A stretch of DNA of 43,840 nt from an uncultured Bacteroidia bacterium. GTDB taxonomy: Bacteria; Bacteroidota; Bacteroidia; Bacteroidales; Prolixibacteraceae. The position numbers and the translations under genes are program-made. Shown here in pieces: positions 32,374 to 41,157 of the stretch (positions are counted from its first letter, which is position 1; the number at the start of each line of letters is the position of its first letter). The notes beneath the pieces were generated by a model, which saw only the letters and a program-made list of their open reading frames with translations, did not search any database and was not told the DNA's origin. Where the stretch lies: assembly GCA_903897145.1 (NCBI GenBank), contig CAIUAN010000004.1:1-43840 (forward strand). The letters run 5' to 3'.

Positions 32374-33915
32374 ATGAGAATATCTCGATTATTCATTACT
32401 AAACCATTGAATCAGTTGATGGAGCATGCTCAAGAAGAATCGGGCATGCACAGGGCTTTGAGTGCAACAAATCTTACCACTCTAGGTATCGGTGCCATTA
32501 TCGGAGCAGGAATCTTTGTTCTTACCGGACAGGCTGCAGCGCAATATGCTGGCCCAGCGATTGTGATCTCATTTATTATCTCTGGTTTGGCATGTTTATT
32601 CGCAGGCCTTTGTTACGCTGAATTTGCTTCCATGATTCCAATCTCAGGAAGCGCTTATACCTATGCCTATTCAACCCTTGGTGAGTTCATGGCTTGGATC
32701 ATTGGATGGGATCTTATCCTGGAATATTTATTTGCAGCTTCTACCGTCTCAGTAGGATGGTCGGGCTATATGGTTAGTTTCTTGAAAGATTTTGGACTCT
32801 CTATCCCACCTCAATACACTGCTGCATGGAACTCTGTGCTCGTTGATATTCCAAAGATTGGATGGAAACCACTTACCGAACAGCTGTCGGCCTCTTTAAC
32901 AGCCTCAGGCGTTGCTGTAGATTCCTTGCCTCACGTGACTGCGATTTTAAATTTGCCAGCGATGTTTATCATTGCGGCAATTACCATATTATTGGTTATT
33001 GGAATTAAAGAGTCTGCAGGTTTTAATAATGTGATGGTGATTATTAAGGTTTTTGTAATCTTACTTTTTATCGGCATTGGGTTCTTCTTCATCAATAAAG
33101 CTAACTGGCATCCTTTTATACCACCGAATACGGACGAATGGGGCCATTTTGGATGGAGCGGAATACTAAGAGGCTCAGCGGTCATATTCTTCGCTTATAT
33201 TGGATTTGATGCTGTTTCGACTGCTGCCCAAGAAGCAAAGAATCCTCAGCGCGATATGCCTATTGGCATCTTAGGCTCATTGGGAATCTCTACGGTACTT
33301 TATATTTTGGTTGCGATCGTTCTAACAGGCATTGTCAGTTATACATTTTTAAATGTCGCTGATCCAATTGCCGTCGGCGTTGATGCGATGGGAAAGGGTC
33401 TCTTCTGGTTACGTCCGATCATCAAGATTGCCGCTATTGCTGGATTAAGCTCTGTAGTCTTAGTTATGATGCTGGGTCAACCGCGAATATTTTATGCGAT
33501 GTCCAAAGATGGACTTTTGCCTGAGCGATTTGCACGAATTCATCCCCGATTTAAAACCCCTTACTATAGCACGATCCTTACCGGTTCAGTAGCTTTTGTT
33601 TTGGCTGGAATACTTCCTATTAATATTTTAGGTGAGCTTGTTTCAATTGGCACCTTGCTCGCTTTTGCCATTGTATGCATTGGGATTATCTTCTTACGGG
33701 TTAAGCGTCCAGAGTTGAAGCGCCCATTTCGCACCCCCTTTGTTCCACTAGTTCCTATCTTAGGGGCTGGCATCTGCCTGATCCAGATGTACTCTTTACC
33801 CCTTGATACCTGGCTTCGACTGATCATCTGGATGGCTATTGGGATGCTGATCTATTTTACCTATGGCTTGCGTCACAGCAAACTGAAGCATCCTAATCAT
33901 CCTAAAAAAGCATAA
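32374..33915 (+). CDS. APC-family amino-acid permease (cationic amino-acid transporter type)
   Basis: A 513-residue inner-membrane permease with about 12-14 helices. The N-terminal motif TNLTTLGIGAIIGAGIFVLTGQAA (about 33-56) holds the APC substrate-binding GAIIGAGIF. SYLFAASTV-like helix 3 sequences, FFAYIGFDAVSTAAQEAKNPQRDMPIGI (about 270-297, with the conserved glutamate) and MLGQPRIFYAMSKDGLLPERFARIHPRFKTPYYS are typical of the CAT/YhdG branch. The likely substrate is a cationic or branched-chain amino acid, not determined. It is followed by a strong terminator. Confidence 0.9.
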   Translation: MRISRLFITKPLNQLMEHAQEESGMHRALSATNLTTLGIGAIIGAGIFVLTGQAAAQYAGPAIVISFIISGLACLFAGLCYAEFASMIPISGSAYTYAYSTLGEFMAWIIGWDLILEYLFAASTVSVGWSGYMVSFLKDFGLSIPPQYTAAWNSVLVDIPKIGWKPLTEQLSASLTASGVAVDSLPHVTAILNLPAMFIIAAITILLVIGIKESAGFNNVMVIIKVFVILLFIGIGFFFINKANWHPFIPPNTDEWGHFGWSGILRGSAVIFFAYIGFDAVSTAAQEAKNPQRDMPIGILGSLGISTVLYILVAIVLTGIVSYTFLNVADPIAVGVDAMGKGLFWLRPIIKIAAIAGLSSVVLVMMLGQPRIFYAMSKDGLLPERFARIHPRFKTPYYSTILTGSVAFVLAGILPINILGELVSIGTLLAFAIVCIGIIFLRVKRPELKRPFRTPFVPLVPILGAGICLIQMYSLPLDTWLRLIIWMAIGMLIYFTYGLRHSKLKHPNHPKKA

Positions 33916-33934
33916 GCAGGAATACAAAAACTTA

Positions 33935-33968
33935 AAGCTAGGCCTTTCATTATTGAAAGGCCTAGCTT
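33935..33968 (+). terminator. terminator after the amino-acid permease gene
   Basis: A perfect 15-bp stem (33935-33949 with 33954-33968, core AGGCCT) and a TTAT loop, 20 bases after the permease stop. The descending arm ends CTTGTTAAT, a modest T-rich tail. Nothing else is seen up to the end of the phosphoesterase gene at 34068. Confidence 0.72.
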
Positions 33969-34067
33969 GTTAATGGGAATATTGTGAATAACTAAATTGA
34001 TTTGATTCTTGTTATTCTGCGTATTATAATGGTATTTAAGCCATCAATTAATTCATTCGCAATCTTT

Positions 34068-35258
34068 CTAGTATGCCAATGAAATCGTCGAGCTAGTGCC
34101 CCATACGACATCTGCAGAAGGATTCTTAGGATTTGTATTCCATAGACATTCGCGAACGGTCATTGTTTTTGTTTCTGGGTCAATAGTGACAAACTGGAAT
34201 GATAATTTAGTCTCATCCTTTGAGGATACATTTCCCTTCATCGGAGAATCTACTTGAAACGTTTTTAGTGCGATGTCATTATCTGGCCCTTTGTATTCAT
34301 ACATCTTATTCTCATTTTCGTTTCCATTAAAGTAGGCTTTAATATTTGGATGCAACTTTAAAAAGGCAACAAAAGATCGCTGTTCAATTTGGCTCGAATC
34401 TATAATTTTCTGACCGTCTTTAAACACCTCGACTAGTAAGTTCTCGAATTTATCGGTTGAATTTATACTACGTGACCCATTTGGATTAGTGAAATGCTTT
34501 GACTCAACGGAGGGTTGGTCATGAGCAAATAGGATAACTGGCGTGTGATTATCGATATTCTTTAAGTCTTTTGCAAGCCATACGCGCTCACTAGAATCAG
34601 GCCACATATTTATAAAAACAAAGTGAATTCCGGATATATTTTTTGAATAGTGGACTTTATCTGTTTTGTAATTATAGGTTGCAGATGTTTTTGGATGTTG
34701 AGGAAACATGTAATTGTAAATACTTACCAGTGATGTATTATCAGTTAAGGGCTCCATTTTCCGATGAAATCCAATTGCATTGGAAATATCATGATTCCCT
34801 GGCAACAATAGAAAAGTGGTTTTCTTATTCTTGTCATTTCTTAAGGTTATCCCATTTAGATAAATGGAGGTGAATTGATTCCATGAGATGGCGGCACTTT
34901 GAATGCCAAATTCTGAACGATTGGCTATATCTCCAGTATTGATAAGATAATCGATTCCACCTACAAGATTCCCTGCATTTACTCCACCATCCTCAGGTAA
35001 TTTCACTTTGGAAAGGCCATTCATCTTCTCTACCATTGCCGTGTTCACAACATTGGAATAAACATTGGAGTCACCCCTGAAGGTGAGTCTTTTTATCCCA
35101 AGATGCGTGTCTGAAGTGTATATAAACTGAACTGCCTTCAGAGGCTGCTTAGCATTCAAAGTGAGGCAAGTCAATAGCAGCATTGAAAGGAAAAACAATC
35201 CTCTTCCTATTAGATTAGATTTAATCTGAATCCTTATGAAATTTAAACTTGCATTCAT
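34068..35258 (-). CDS. exported calcineurin-like metallophosphoesterase with altered last motif
   Basis: A 396-residue calcineurin-fold phosphoesterase. A hydrophobic segment at 20-36 (LFFLSMLLLTCLTLNA) should be a signal peptide, possibly a lipoprotein one ending at C31. Metal motifs I-III are intact: D50-x-H52 (SDTHLG), GD(I)xxR at 109-114, and GNHD at 154-157. Motif IV is H246 in FAHDQP. Motif V, normally GHxH, reads GNEN (312-315), so two metal-binding histidines are asparagines. The enzyme would act outside the cytoplasm on phosphomono- or diesters if active. It is on the same strand as the receptor and lipoprotein genes but separated from them by a hairpin. Confidence 0.82.
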   Translation of the reverse strand: MNASLNFIRIQIKSNLIGRGLFFLSMLLLTCLTLNAKQPLKAVQFIYTSDTHLGIKRLTFRGDSNVYSNVVNTAMVEKMNGLSKVKLPEDGGVNAGNLVGGIDYLINTGDIANRSEFGIQSAAISWNQFTSIYLNGITLRNDKNKKTTFLLLPGNHDISNAIGFHRKMEPLTDNTSLVSIYNYMFPQHPKTSATYNYKTDKVHYSKNISGIHFVFINMWPDSSERVWLAKDLKNIDNHTPVILFAHDQPSVESKHFTNPNGSRSINSTDKFENLLVEVFKDGQKIIDSSQIEQRSFVAFLKLHPNIKAYFNGNENENKMYEYKGPDNDIALKTFQVDSPMKGNVSSKDETKLSFQFVTIDPETKTMTVRECLWNTNPKNPSADVVWGTSSTISLAY

Positions 35259-35306
35259 ATTGTTTGATTTTATTTAAAATTACTTCTTAGGGTGCTTATT
35301 TAATAA

Positions 35307-35342
35307 AATAACCCCCTGCCGTTCAAGTGCAGGAGGCTATTG
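35307..35342 (-). terminator. imperfect terminator after the beta-helix lipoprotein gene
   Basis: On the reverse strand CCTCCTGC pairs with GCAGGGGG across a 9-base loop, with AATA/TATT extensions and a following TTATTTTATT tail. Mismatches interrupt the outer stem, so read-through into the phosphoesterase gene is plausible. Confidence 0.6.
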
Positions 35343-35366
35343 GCGTTTTTAGTATGAAAAAACGTA

Positions 35367-36788
35367 TTAATGTTGGTTTCCTGTTCCATCCAATTGGAAA
35401 CAACCGATATCTTTTCCTGGAGGAGTAATTTCAGTTGAACCAAAGTTTCTGCTAACTGGCACATTGATGATCGGTGAAAATGTGGTTAATCCTTTCCCAA
35501 CCGCTGGTGAGCTTGCTTGCAAATGGAAATCAAATGCATCTACAGATGCTTGATTTGCAAAGTTCAGGTTTGGTAGCGGATAGTTCACAAATTTTGGGTT
35601 GTTTTGCCCAATCAAGGATGTTCCGTCATAAGCAAATCCTGCTGTATAAGTAGGACCAAGGAATGCAAACATATTCGGGATATCTGTTGGTTGTGGACGA
35701 GTTACAACAGCCTGAGCAATATTTGTTGGTAAGAATTGATTTACCTGTGCTAAGTTGTCACCGTAGAAAAAATTATGACTATAAGCTGTTTTAGTGATCG
35801 GGCCATCAACGTGACTTAAAGTATCAGCTATGTATACTTTGGCTGTTACATTATTACCACCTGCAATGCGGAGACCGAAATTACAATCAACGATCAAGTT
35901 ATTATAGGCTAATGCTCTTGAGTTATTCTCAACCTCGACAGAACCTCCTCTTGCTCCATAGGTACCAGTATTTCTGAAACCTCCGTTTACATAGGTATTA
36001 TTGTACATCGCAATCTGGCACTGTGTAGATCCTGTCGCTGCGTCATTCGCCGATTTTGTTCCGTTCGTTGCACTGCCAATACATAGGTTGTAGGCCATAT
36101 TTCCTTGGGTACCACCTTTGGCATTAAATCCGTCGCCTCCTGTGCCACCAAGTTTCTCAATCGTATTACGCATCACATTGATATGTCCGCCGTAAAAACG
36201 AACTGCATCATCCGGACTACCATACAACCAAGAATCTTCTAGAATAAAGTTTCCATTCGGATTCTGCCAGTAAATAATATATTTGTTACCGGTTGATGGA
36301 CCAGTAAAGGGCGGAGCAACAAGACCTGCACCACCAAAATCAAGATGGGTCCATTTGAGTACCAATAGTGGACAAGTAACATCGCAATAAATACCACCCC
36401 ATCCTCCAACATATGCTGGATCAGTTGCTGCTGATGAATTACCCATGGCTTTAGTTTTTGATGGATCCGTAATTGTAATTGGGGCAAGCTTTGAGCCAAG
36501 ACTTAAAAGTGTTCCCTTAACAATGAAATTTGCTCCATTTGTCATGTTAATTCTAACCCCCTCTTGGATCACCACAGTATCTGTAGCATTGACGATAATG
36601 TCACCTGTTACACTGTAGGTTTGATTGGCAAGAAATGTTCCCTTAATTGTTCCTGATACTGGGGCAGCGTTGCTAACTGGTACTCCCACTTTTAATAGCG
36701 GGATAGATACCACAGCTGAATCTTTCTTTGTGCATGATGCAAACACAAAAATTGAAAATAAGAATAATGCGATTTTTAAATTTTTCAT
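35367..36788 (-). CDS. lipoprotein with right-handed beta-helix
   Basis: A 473-residue lipoprotein: the signal MKNLKIALFLFSIFVFASC ends in a lipobox with C19. From about residue 60 onward it shows repeated short strands with Asn/Gly-rich turns (VIQEGVRINMTNGANFIVKGTL, then the WTHLDFGGAG segment, NVMRNTIEKLGG, AMYNNTYVNGG, ALAYNNLIVDCNFGLRIAGG), the pattern of a pectate-lyase-like parallel beta-helix. No catalytic lyase residues can be assigned. It starts 45 bases after the TonB-dependent receptor gene ends, so it is probably its co-transcribed surface partner, in the position where SusD-like proteins often sit; it is not SusD-like. Confidence 0.8.
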   Translation of the reverse strand: MKNLKIALFLFSIFVFASCTKKDSAVVSIPLLKVGVPVSNAAPVSGTIKGTFLANQTYSVTGDIIVNATDTVVIQEGVRINMTNGANFIVKGTLLSLGSKLAPITITDPSKTKAMGNSSAATDPAYVGGWGGIYCDVTCPLLVLKWTHLDFGGAGLVAPPFTGPSTGNKYIIYWQNPNGNFILEDSWLYGSPDDAVRFYGGHINVMRNTIEKLGGTGGDGFNAKGGTQGNMAYNLCIGSATNGTKSANDAATGSTQCQIAMYNNTYVNGGFRNTGTYGARGGSVEVENNSRALAYNNLIVDCNFGLRIAGGNNVTAKVYIADTLSHVDGPITKTAYSHNFFYGDNLAQVNQFLPTNIAQAVVTRPQPTDIPNMFAFLGPTYTAGFAYDGTSLIGQNNPKFVNYPLPNLNFANQASVDAFDFHLQASSPAVGKGLTTFSPIINVPVSRNFGSTEITPPGKDIGCFQLDGTGNQH

Positions 36789-36833
36789 GATCTTTTAATT
36801 GTTGATTTTAGAATTATTATAATGGTTTATTTT

Positions 36834-39665
36834 TTAGAATTTTACTCGAAATCCAATTGAATACCGTGCATAAAAAAGATCCTTTTCTATGGTGGCATAA
36901 TTAGCATTCTCTTGAATCGGCAATTTATTATTCCCGCTAAATGCCCTATTCGTTTGTTTAACAATTAGTTCATAGGGGGTATTTAATAGGTTATTAATTT
37001 TCATATAAATGATATAGTGTTGTCCAAACTCTTTCTGTGCAGAGAAATCTAGGTTCACCGTTGGTCGCTCCCAGTTATCCAAATCCTTATACATCGAAAG
37101 GGTATTTATTCTCTCGCCAGTGTAAACTAGGGCTAGCTGAGCGTCAACTTTACTTTTTGTGCTTTTTAATAAAAGGGAGAGATTTCCGATGTGTGCGGCC
37201 TGTCCTTGTAAAGGTCTGGCTTGATTAACTTCTATGTTGTGAAAGCTATTATTGGCTGGGTCTATATAATTAAATTTCTTGGTTGAGTTGATCAAGGAGT
37301 AGGTATAGGTGTAATTTCCTGATATTCCAAAAACTCCAAAATATTTTCTAAAAACAGCTTCTAAACCATAATTATGAGCAGTCCCAAAGTTATTTGGCGT
37401 AAGGTTCAGGTCAGCCGCATAGCTGGTTTGAACCAAAGCATACTCAATAGGATTGATGATCGACTTGTAAAAGGCTCCAACTATAAACTGATCAAGTCCT
37501 TTGGGGAATATTTCGTAACGAAAATCAAAATTATTGATCACAGTATGCTGTAAATTTGGATTTCCAATGGTGCCAAAATCGTCCTGTGAAAAACCAGTCT
37601 GATCCCTGTACGGAACAAGATCTGTGTAGGCAGGGCGCAATAATGAGGTAAAATACGATAAGCGCAACGCCTGGTTATTAGAAAGGGAATATTTGGCATT
37701 TAAACTGGGCAAAAAGTCCATGTAGGTAATAGTCGCTGATTTTCCAGCAATCGTTACAGGTAAAGATGAGTTATAAGCCTGGCTTGTATTTTCGACTCTT
37801 AACCCAAAGAGAACATCAAACTGATCTTTTATAAAATATTTAGCCTCTCCATATACCCCTTGAACATTTTCATTAAATGTATATACCCCGGCATTACTAA
37901 AGGCTGTTCCTAATGCATCCGTGTGCGGAAGAAACATAAATTTTGAAGTCTGGATGGATGTGTATTTTTGTTCAACTGAATTTGCATCAGGTGGAGCGCT
38001 CAGACTGTATTGGTTGTCGTAATTATCCCTGCTTTTATGTCTGAACATCCCACCAACGGTAAACAACGATCGATGGTCCATAATCTGGGTATTGTAATGT
38101 AAATTAAAATACCCAGATAGATCTTTATCGGTATTGTGTGACCACTCTCTTTTTTCTGAAAGGACTGCTAATGGACTATATGTTAATGAGGTCGCTGTTC
38201 CTGATGTATTAGGGGTTATCGCTTGGGTTGTACCAAAGGCTGCCATGTCTGGCATTTGTTGACCTGCTCCTGATGATACTAAAGACCAGTCTGCGAAGGT
38301 CTGCTCCGCAAACTTATTTTTGCCGTGAAGGATTATGCTGTATATATTCTGAAGATTCTGTCTTGTCTGAGTCTCATAACTTTGCTGAAAACCACCAATG
38401 TATCCTTGGTAAGAATAATTGCCAAGAAGAAGATCATTGGTCTGCCTAACCCGGTCCTCGTTTAATTGCAAATAAGTGCCGAAAAGACTTATCGAATTAT
38501 TCGCATCAAAATTATAATCAATAGTTGAAATAAGTCCTAATCGATTAGTCAGAGACGAATACTTGCGAGTTAGATACTGGGGAAATACCTGCGTCATTCC
38601 AGCATTTGGTCCTTGTGCAGGGCCTAAGGTTGCATTCTCTACTAATCGCGAGCTATTGTTTCCCGCGTAGGTATTCTGATATGTTCCTGAAAATATGACT
38701 CCTAATTTCTTATCTAAAAATCGATTGCCAGCAGTTAGACTATAGTTGCTGTTTATAGGTGATTTCTTCGTGGAAGTTAGAAGGTTTTGGTATGGGAAAG
38801 CTGATATTTGAGCTTCATTTCCATTTCCAATAATCTCTGCAGGTGATTTCTTGTTAACGCTGGCGGTGCTAAAACTTTCGAAGGGCCTTTGTGAAAATAG
38901 GGTCGAATAGCCTGCACCTATATTGCCTTCTATCCTTAGTTGGTCAGGCGCTGTTTTCATTACTAAGTTGATGACGCCCCCTGAAGCATCCCCCTCCATA
39001 TCGGGAGTTAAGGACTTTGAAACTTCTATCCGCTCAATTAAATCAGAAGGGAATATGTCCAATGGAACATAGCGATTCTTGTTGTCGGGACTTGGGATTT
39101 TTATCCCATTTATTAGTGTGGTATTATACCTCTTATCCATTCCCCTAATAATTGCATGCTGTCCATCTCCTGTATTCCCTCGTTCAACGGAGACCCCTGA
39201 GACTCTAGCTAAAACATTGGCCACCGTAATATCGGGAGATATAGCAATGGAATTTGCGGATACAATGTTTACAATGTTCTCCGCTTTTTGCTCAGCGCGT
39301 TTAGCGTAACCATCCGATTCTTTCCCTCCTTTAGCTGTAACCGTAATCGTACTAATATTCCGACTATTTGATTCGAGGAGGAAATTCAATTTTAAATCAG
39401 CGTTTGCTGGAATTGTAAGGGTTGTGTCAATAGTTTTGTAGCCAAGATAAGCGACCTTAATTTTATATGTCCCCGATTCGATATTATTCAATGTATATTT
39501 TCCGTTAAGCATCGATGCGGAGTTGGCTGATCCGGGTTGTAGAACGATCGTAGCTCCGACTAATTGCTCTCTTCCATTTTTATCGTAGATGAAACCGCTT
39601 AAGGAAGATGCGAAAGACTCTGTTCCTATGAAAAGGAAAATAAGGAAAATAAAGGAATACCTCAT
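36834..39665 (-). CDS. TonB-dependent outer-membrane receptor with CarboxypepD-like N-terminal domain
   Basis: An outer-membrane active transporter of about 943 residues. A signal peptide (RYSFIFLIFLFIGTESFAS) is followed by a CarboxypepD_reg-like domain (about 22-105, GFIYDKNGREQLVGATIVL onward), a TonB-box-like ISTITVTA, the plug (VANVLARVSGVSVERG, RGMDKRYNTTLINGIKIPSPD, FPSDLIERIEVSKSLTPDMEGDASGGVINLVMKT) and a 22-strand-type barrel ending in aromatic FRVKF. The frame also reaches a TTG at 39695, but the ATG at 39665 directly precedes the signal peptide. The ligand is unknown; a beta-helix lipoprotein gene follows and a divergent phosphoesterase-fold lipoprotein gene lies upstream. Confidence 0.92.
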   Translation of the reverse strand: MRYSFIFLIFLFIGTESFASSLSGFIYDKNGREQLVGATIVLQPGSANSASMLNGKYTLNNIESGTYKIKVAYLGYKTIDTTLTIPANADLKLNFLLESNSRNISTITVTAKGGKESDGYAKRAEQKAENIVNIVSANSIAISPDITVANVLARVSGVSVERGNTGDGQHAIIRGMDKRYNTTLINGIKIPSPDNKNRYVPLDIFPSDLIERIEVSKSLTPDMEGDASGGVINLVMKTAPDQLRIEGNIGAGYSTLFSQRPFESFSTASVNKKSPAEIIGNGNEAQISAFPYQNLLTSTKKSPINSNYSLTAGNRFLDKKLGVIFSGTYQNTYAGNNSSRLVENATLGPAQGPNAGMTQVFPQYLTRKYSSLTNRLGLISTIDYNFDANNSISLFGTYLQLNEDRVRQTNDLLLGNYSYQGYIGGFQQSYETQTRQNLQNIYSIILHGKNKFAEQTFADWSLVSSGAGQQMPDMAAFGTTQAITPNTSGTATSLTYSPLAVLSEKREWSHNTDKDLSGYFNLHYNTQIMDHRSLFTVGGMFRHKSRDNYDNQYSLSAPPDANSVEQKYTSIQTSKFMFLPHTDALGTAFSNAGVYTFNENVQGVYGEAKYFIKDQFDVLFGLRVENTSQAYNSSLPVTIAGKSATITYMDFLPSLNAKYSLSNNQALRLSYFTSLLRPAYTDLVPYRDQTGFSQDDFGTIGNPNLQHTVINNFDFRYEIFPKGLDQFIVGAFYKSIINPIEYALVQTSYAADLNLTPNNFGTAHNYGLEAVFRKYFGVFGISGNYTYTYSLINSTKKFNYIDPANNSFHNIEVNQARPLQGQAAHIGNLSLLLKSTKSKVDAQLALVYTGERINTLSMYKDLDNWERPTVNLDFSAQKEFGQHYIIYMKINNLLNTPYELIVKQTNRAFSGNNKLPIQENANYATIEKDLFYARYSIGFRVKF

Positions 39666-39715
39666 TAATTCAAATGAATATAATTTATACAGCAATGTTA
39701 AGCCTGGATTGTTTC

Positions 39716-39731
39716 ATTTTGATGACAAAAT
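39716..39731. repeat. small palindrome in the receptor/EEP divergent region
   Basis: ATTTTG, ATGA, CAAAAT, about 50 bases upstream of the receptor start. It could be an operator. The 210-base divergent region otherwise shows only imperfect -7-like words and no confident promoter. Confidence 0.3.
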
Positions 39732-39875
39732 CATTTCGTGTTATTAATAAAATATTACAAAACGATTAATTGTTTGAGTATACCTCCCCTAAACCTCAAT
39801 ACCCATCAAAAAACGCTAAATCGGTTAGTTGGAAAGAAAATTAAGTTCCTATTTTAGTCCCTTGAAATCTAGTAT

Positions 39876-41057
39876 ATGAGACATATTTTCTTTTTTATTG
39901 TTGCAATATGGACTACATCAATCACCTGGTCTTGTGGGAAAAATTCTCAAACTGATAGTTTAGGAGGGTTAACGAAGACCAATAGTCCTTCAGTGATTGA
40001 CACAATGCCTTTAGCTAACACTGTTTCCAAATATGATACACTTCGAGTGATGACCTATAATATTTTGTATTACGGCGATGGGTGTCAGGGATTACCAGAA
40101 ACTCTTGACCCCTATTTCAAAACGATTATACAGTACGCCCAGCCTGATCTGCTCGGCTGCGTGAAAATAAGTGCCTTCCCACTTACCCTCGGATCAGCTG
40201 GTAATTTGGCTGATGAACTTCTAACCAACGGACTTAATTCGGCTTATCCCGGGCAATATTCCTATGCGCCTACAACCAATAATTGCAATGGAAAGGGTGT
40301 ATCTGTCTTATTTTTTAATAAACGAAAACTGACTTATGTAAAAACACAAATGCTGGTTTCTAATGTTACAGACTTCGACCTATATAAGCTTTATTATAAC
40401 GATATAAACCTCTCTATTACGCACGACACGACTTTCTTATTTGTGGTTCTTAACCATACTAAGTCGGGTTCGCCTAGTACCACACGCGATCTTCAGGTAA
40501 CTCAAGAGATGAGTGCCCTACGAGCAAAATTTCTGACTTTCCCCAATTTAATTAACATGGGTGATTTTAATACAGCGAATAGTTTAGAAGCTGGTTATCA
40601 GTCTATTATTTCGGGAACTGATAGCACTACTCAAATGAGCGATCCTCCTTATTACCCTGATAAATTAGTAACTTACCCCGGCAATTGGGAGATTGTGCCC
40701 AATACGGTTTCTTCGTATCTGACCACTTCGACCAGGATGTCAGCCAGCATACCGAACACCTGTGGAACATCAGGTGGTGCAAAACTTTGGTTTGATCATA
40801 TACTTTTATCTCCTTGGCTTATCAGTGGATCGAATTATATGAAATATGTTAAAGGGTCATACAAAACAATCGGTAATGATGGGAATCGCTTGGGGATTGA
40901 CATCAATAACAATTCTCAGGTTGTGAACGCTTCAGTGCCTGCACCTGTGATTGAAGCCTTGTTTCAGTTTTCCAATAAATATCCTGTCATGTTGAAAATC
41001 GCAGTGAAGACAAACAGGAATGCCATTAGCCCATCAGATCCGATAGCAAGAAACTGA
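39876..41057 (+). CDS. endonuclease/exonuclease/phosphatase-fold lipoprotein lacking key catalytic residues
   Basis: A 393-residue exported protein of the EEP (DNase I-like) fold. The signal peptide ends SITWSC with C20 as the likely lipidated residue. Fold motifs are readable in order: VMTYNILYYG (N62), PDLLGCVKI (91-98), VLNHTKSG (H194), NMGDFNTAN (D230, N232), WFDHILLS (D307, H308) and SNKYPVML (366-373). In active members the second is normally LQE and the last SDH. Here the metal-binding glutamate is K97 and the terminal Asp-His is N367-K368. It is thus probably a non-catalytic or re-purposed member. It diverges from the TonB-dependent receptor gene. Confidence 0.78.
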   Translation: MRHIFFFIVAIWTTSITWSCGKNSQTDSLGGLTKTNSPSVIDTMPLANTVSKYDTLRVMTYNILYYGDGCQGLPETLDPYFKTIIQYAQPDLLGCVKISAFPLTLGSAGNLADELLTNGLNSAYPGQYSYAPTTNNCNGKGVSVLFFNKRKLTYVKTQMLVSNVTDFDLYKLYYNDINLSITHDTTFLFVVLNHTKSGSPSTTRDLQVTQEMSALRAKFLTFPNLINMGDFNTANSLEAGYQSIISGTDSTTQMSDPPYYPDKLVTYPGNWEIVPNTVSSYLTTSTRMSASIPNTCGTSGGAKLWFDHILLSPWLISGSNYMKYVKGSYKTIGNDGNRLGIDINNNSQVVNASVPAPVIEALFQFSNKYPVMLKIAVKTNRNAISPSDPIARN

Positions 41058-41157
41058 TCACACCTTTTGGTCCTGCAACCTTATTTTTCGGTCTCTAAAT
41101 TAGTATCTAATCGTCTTTAAATAAAAGATTTTAATCAGGGACTAATCTAGGCTATGC

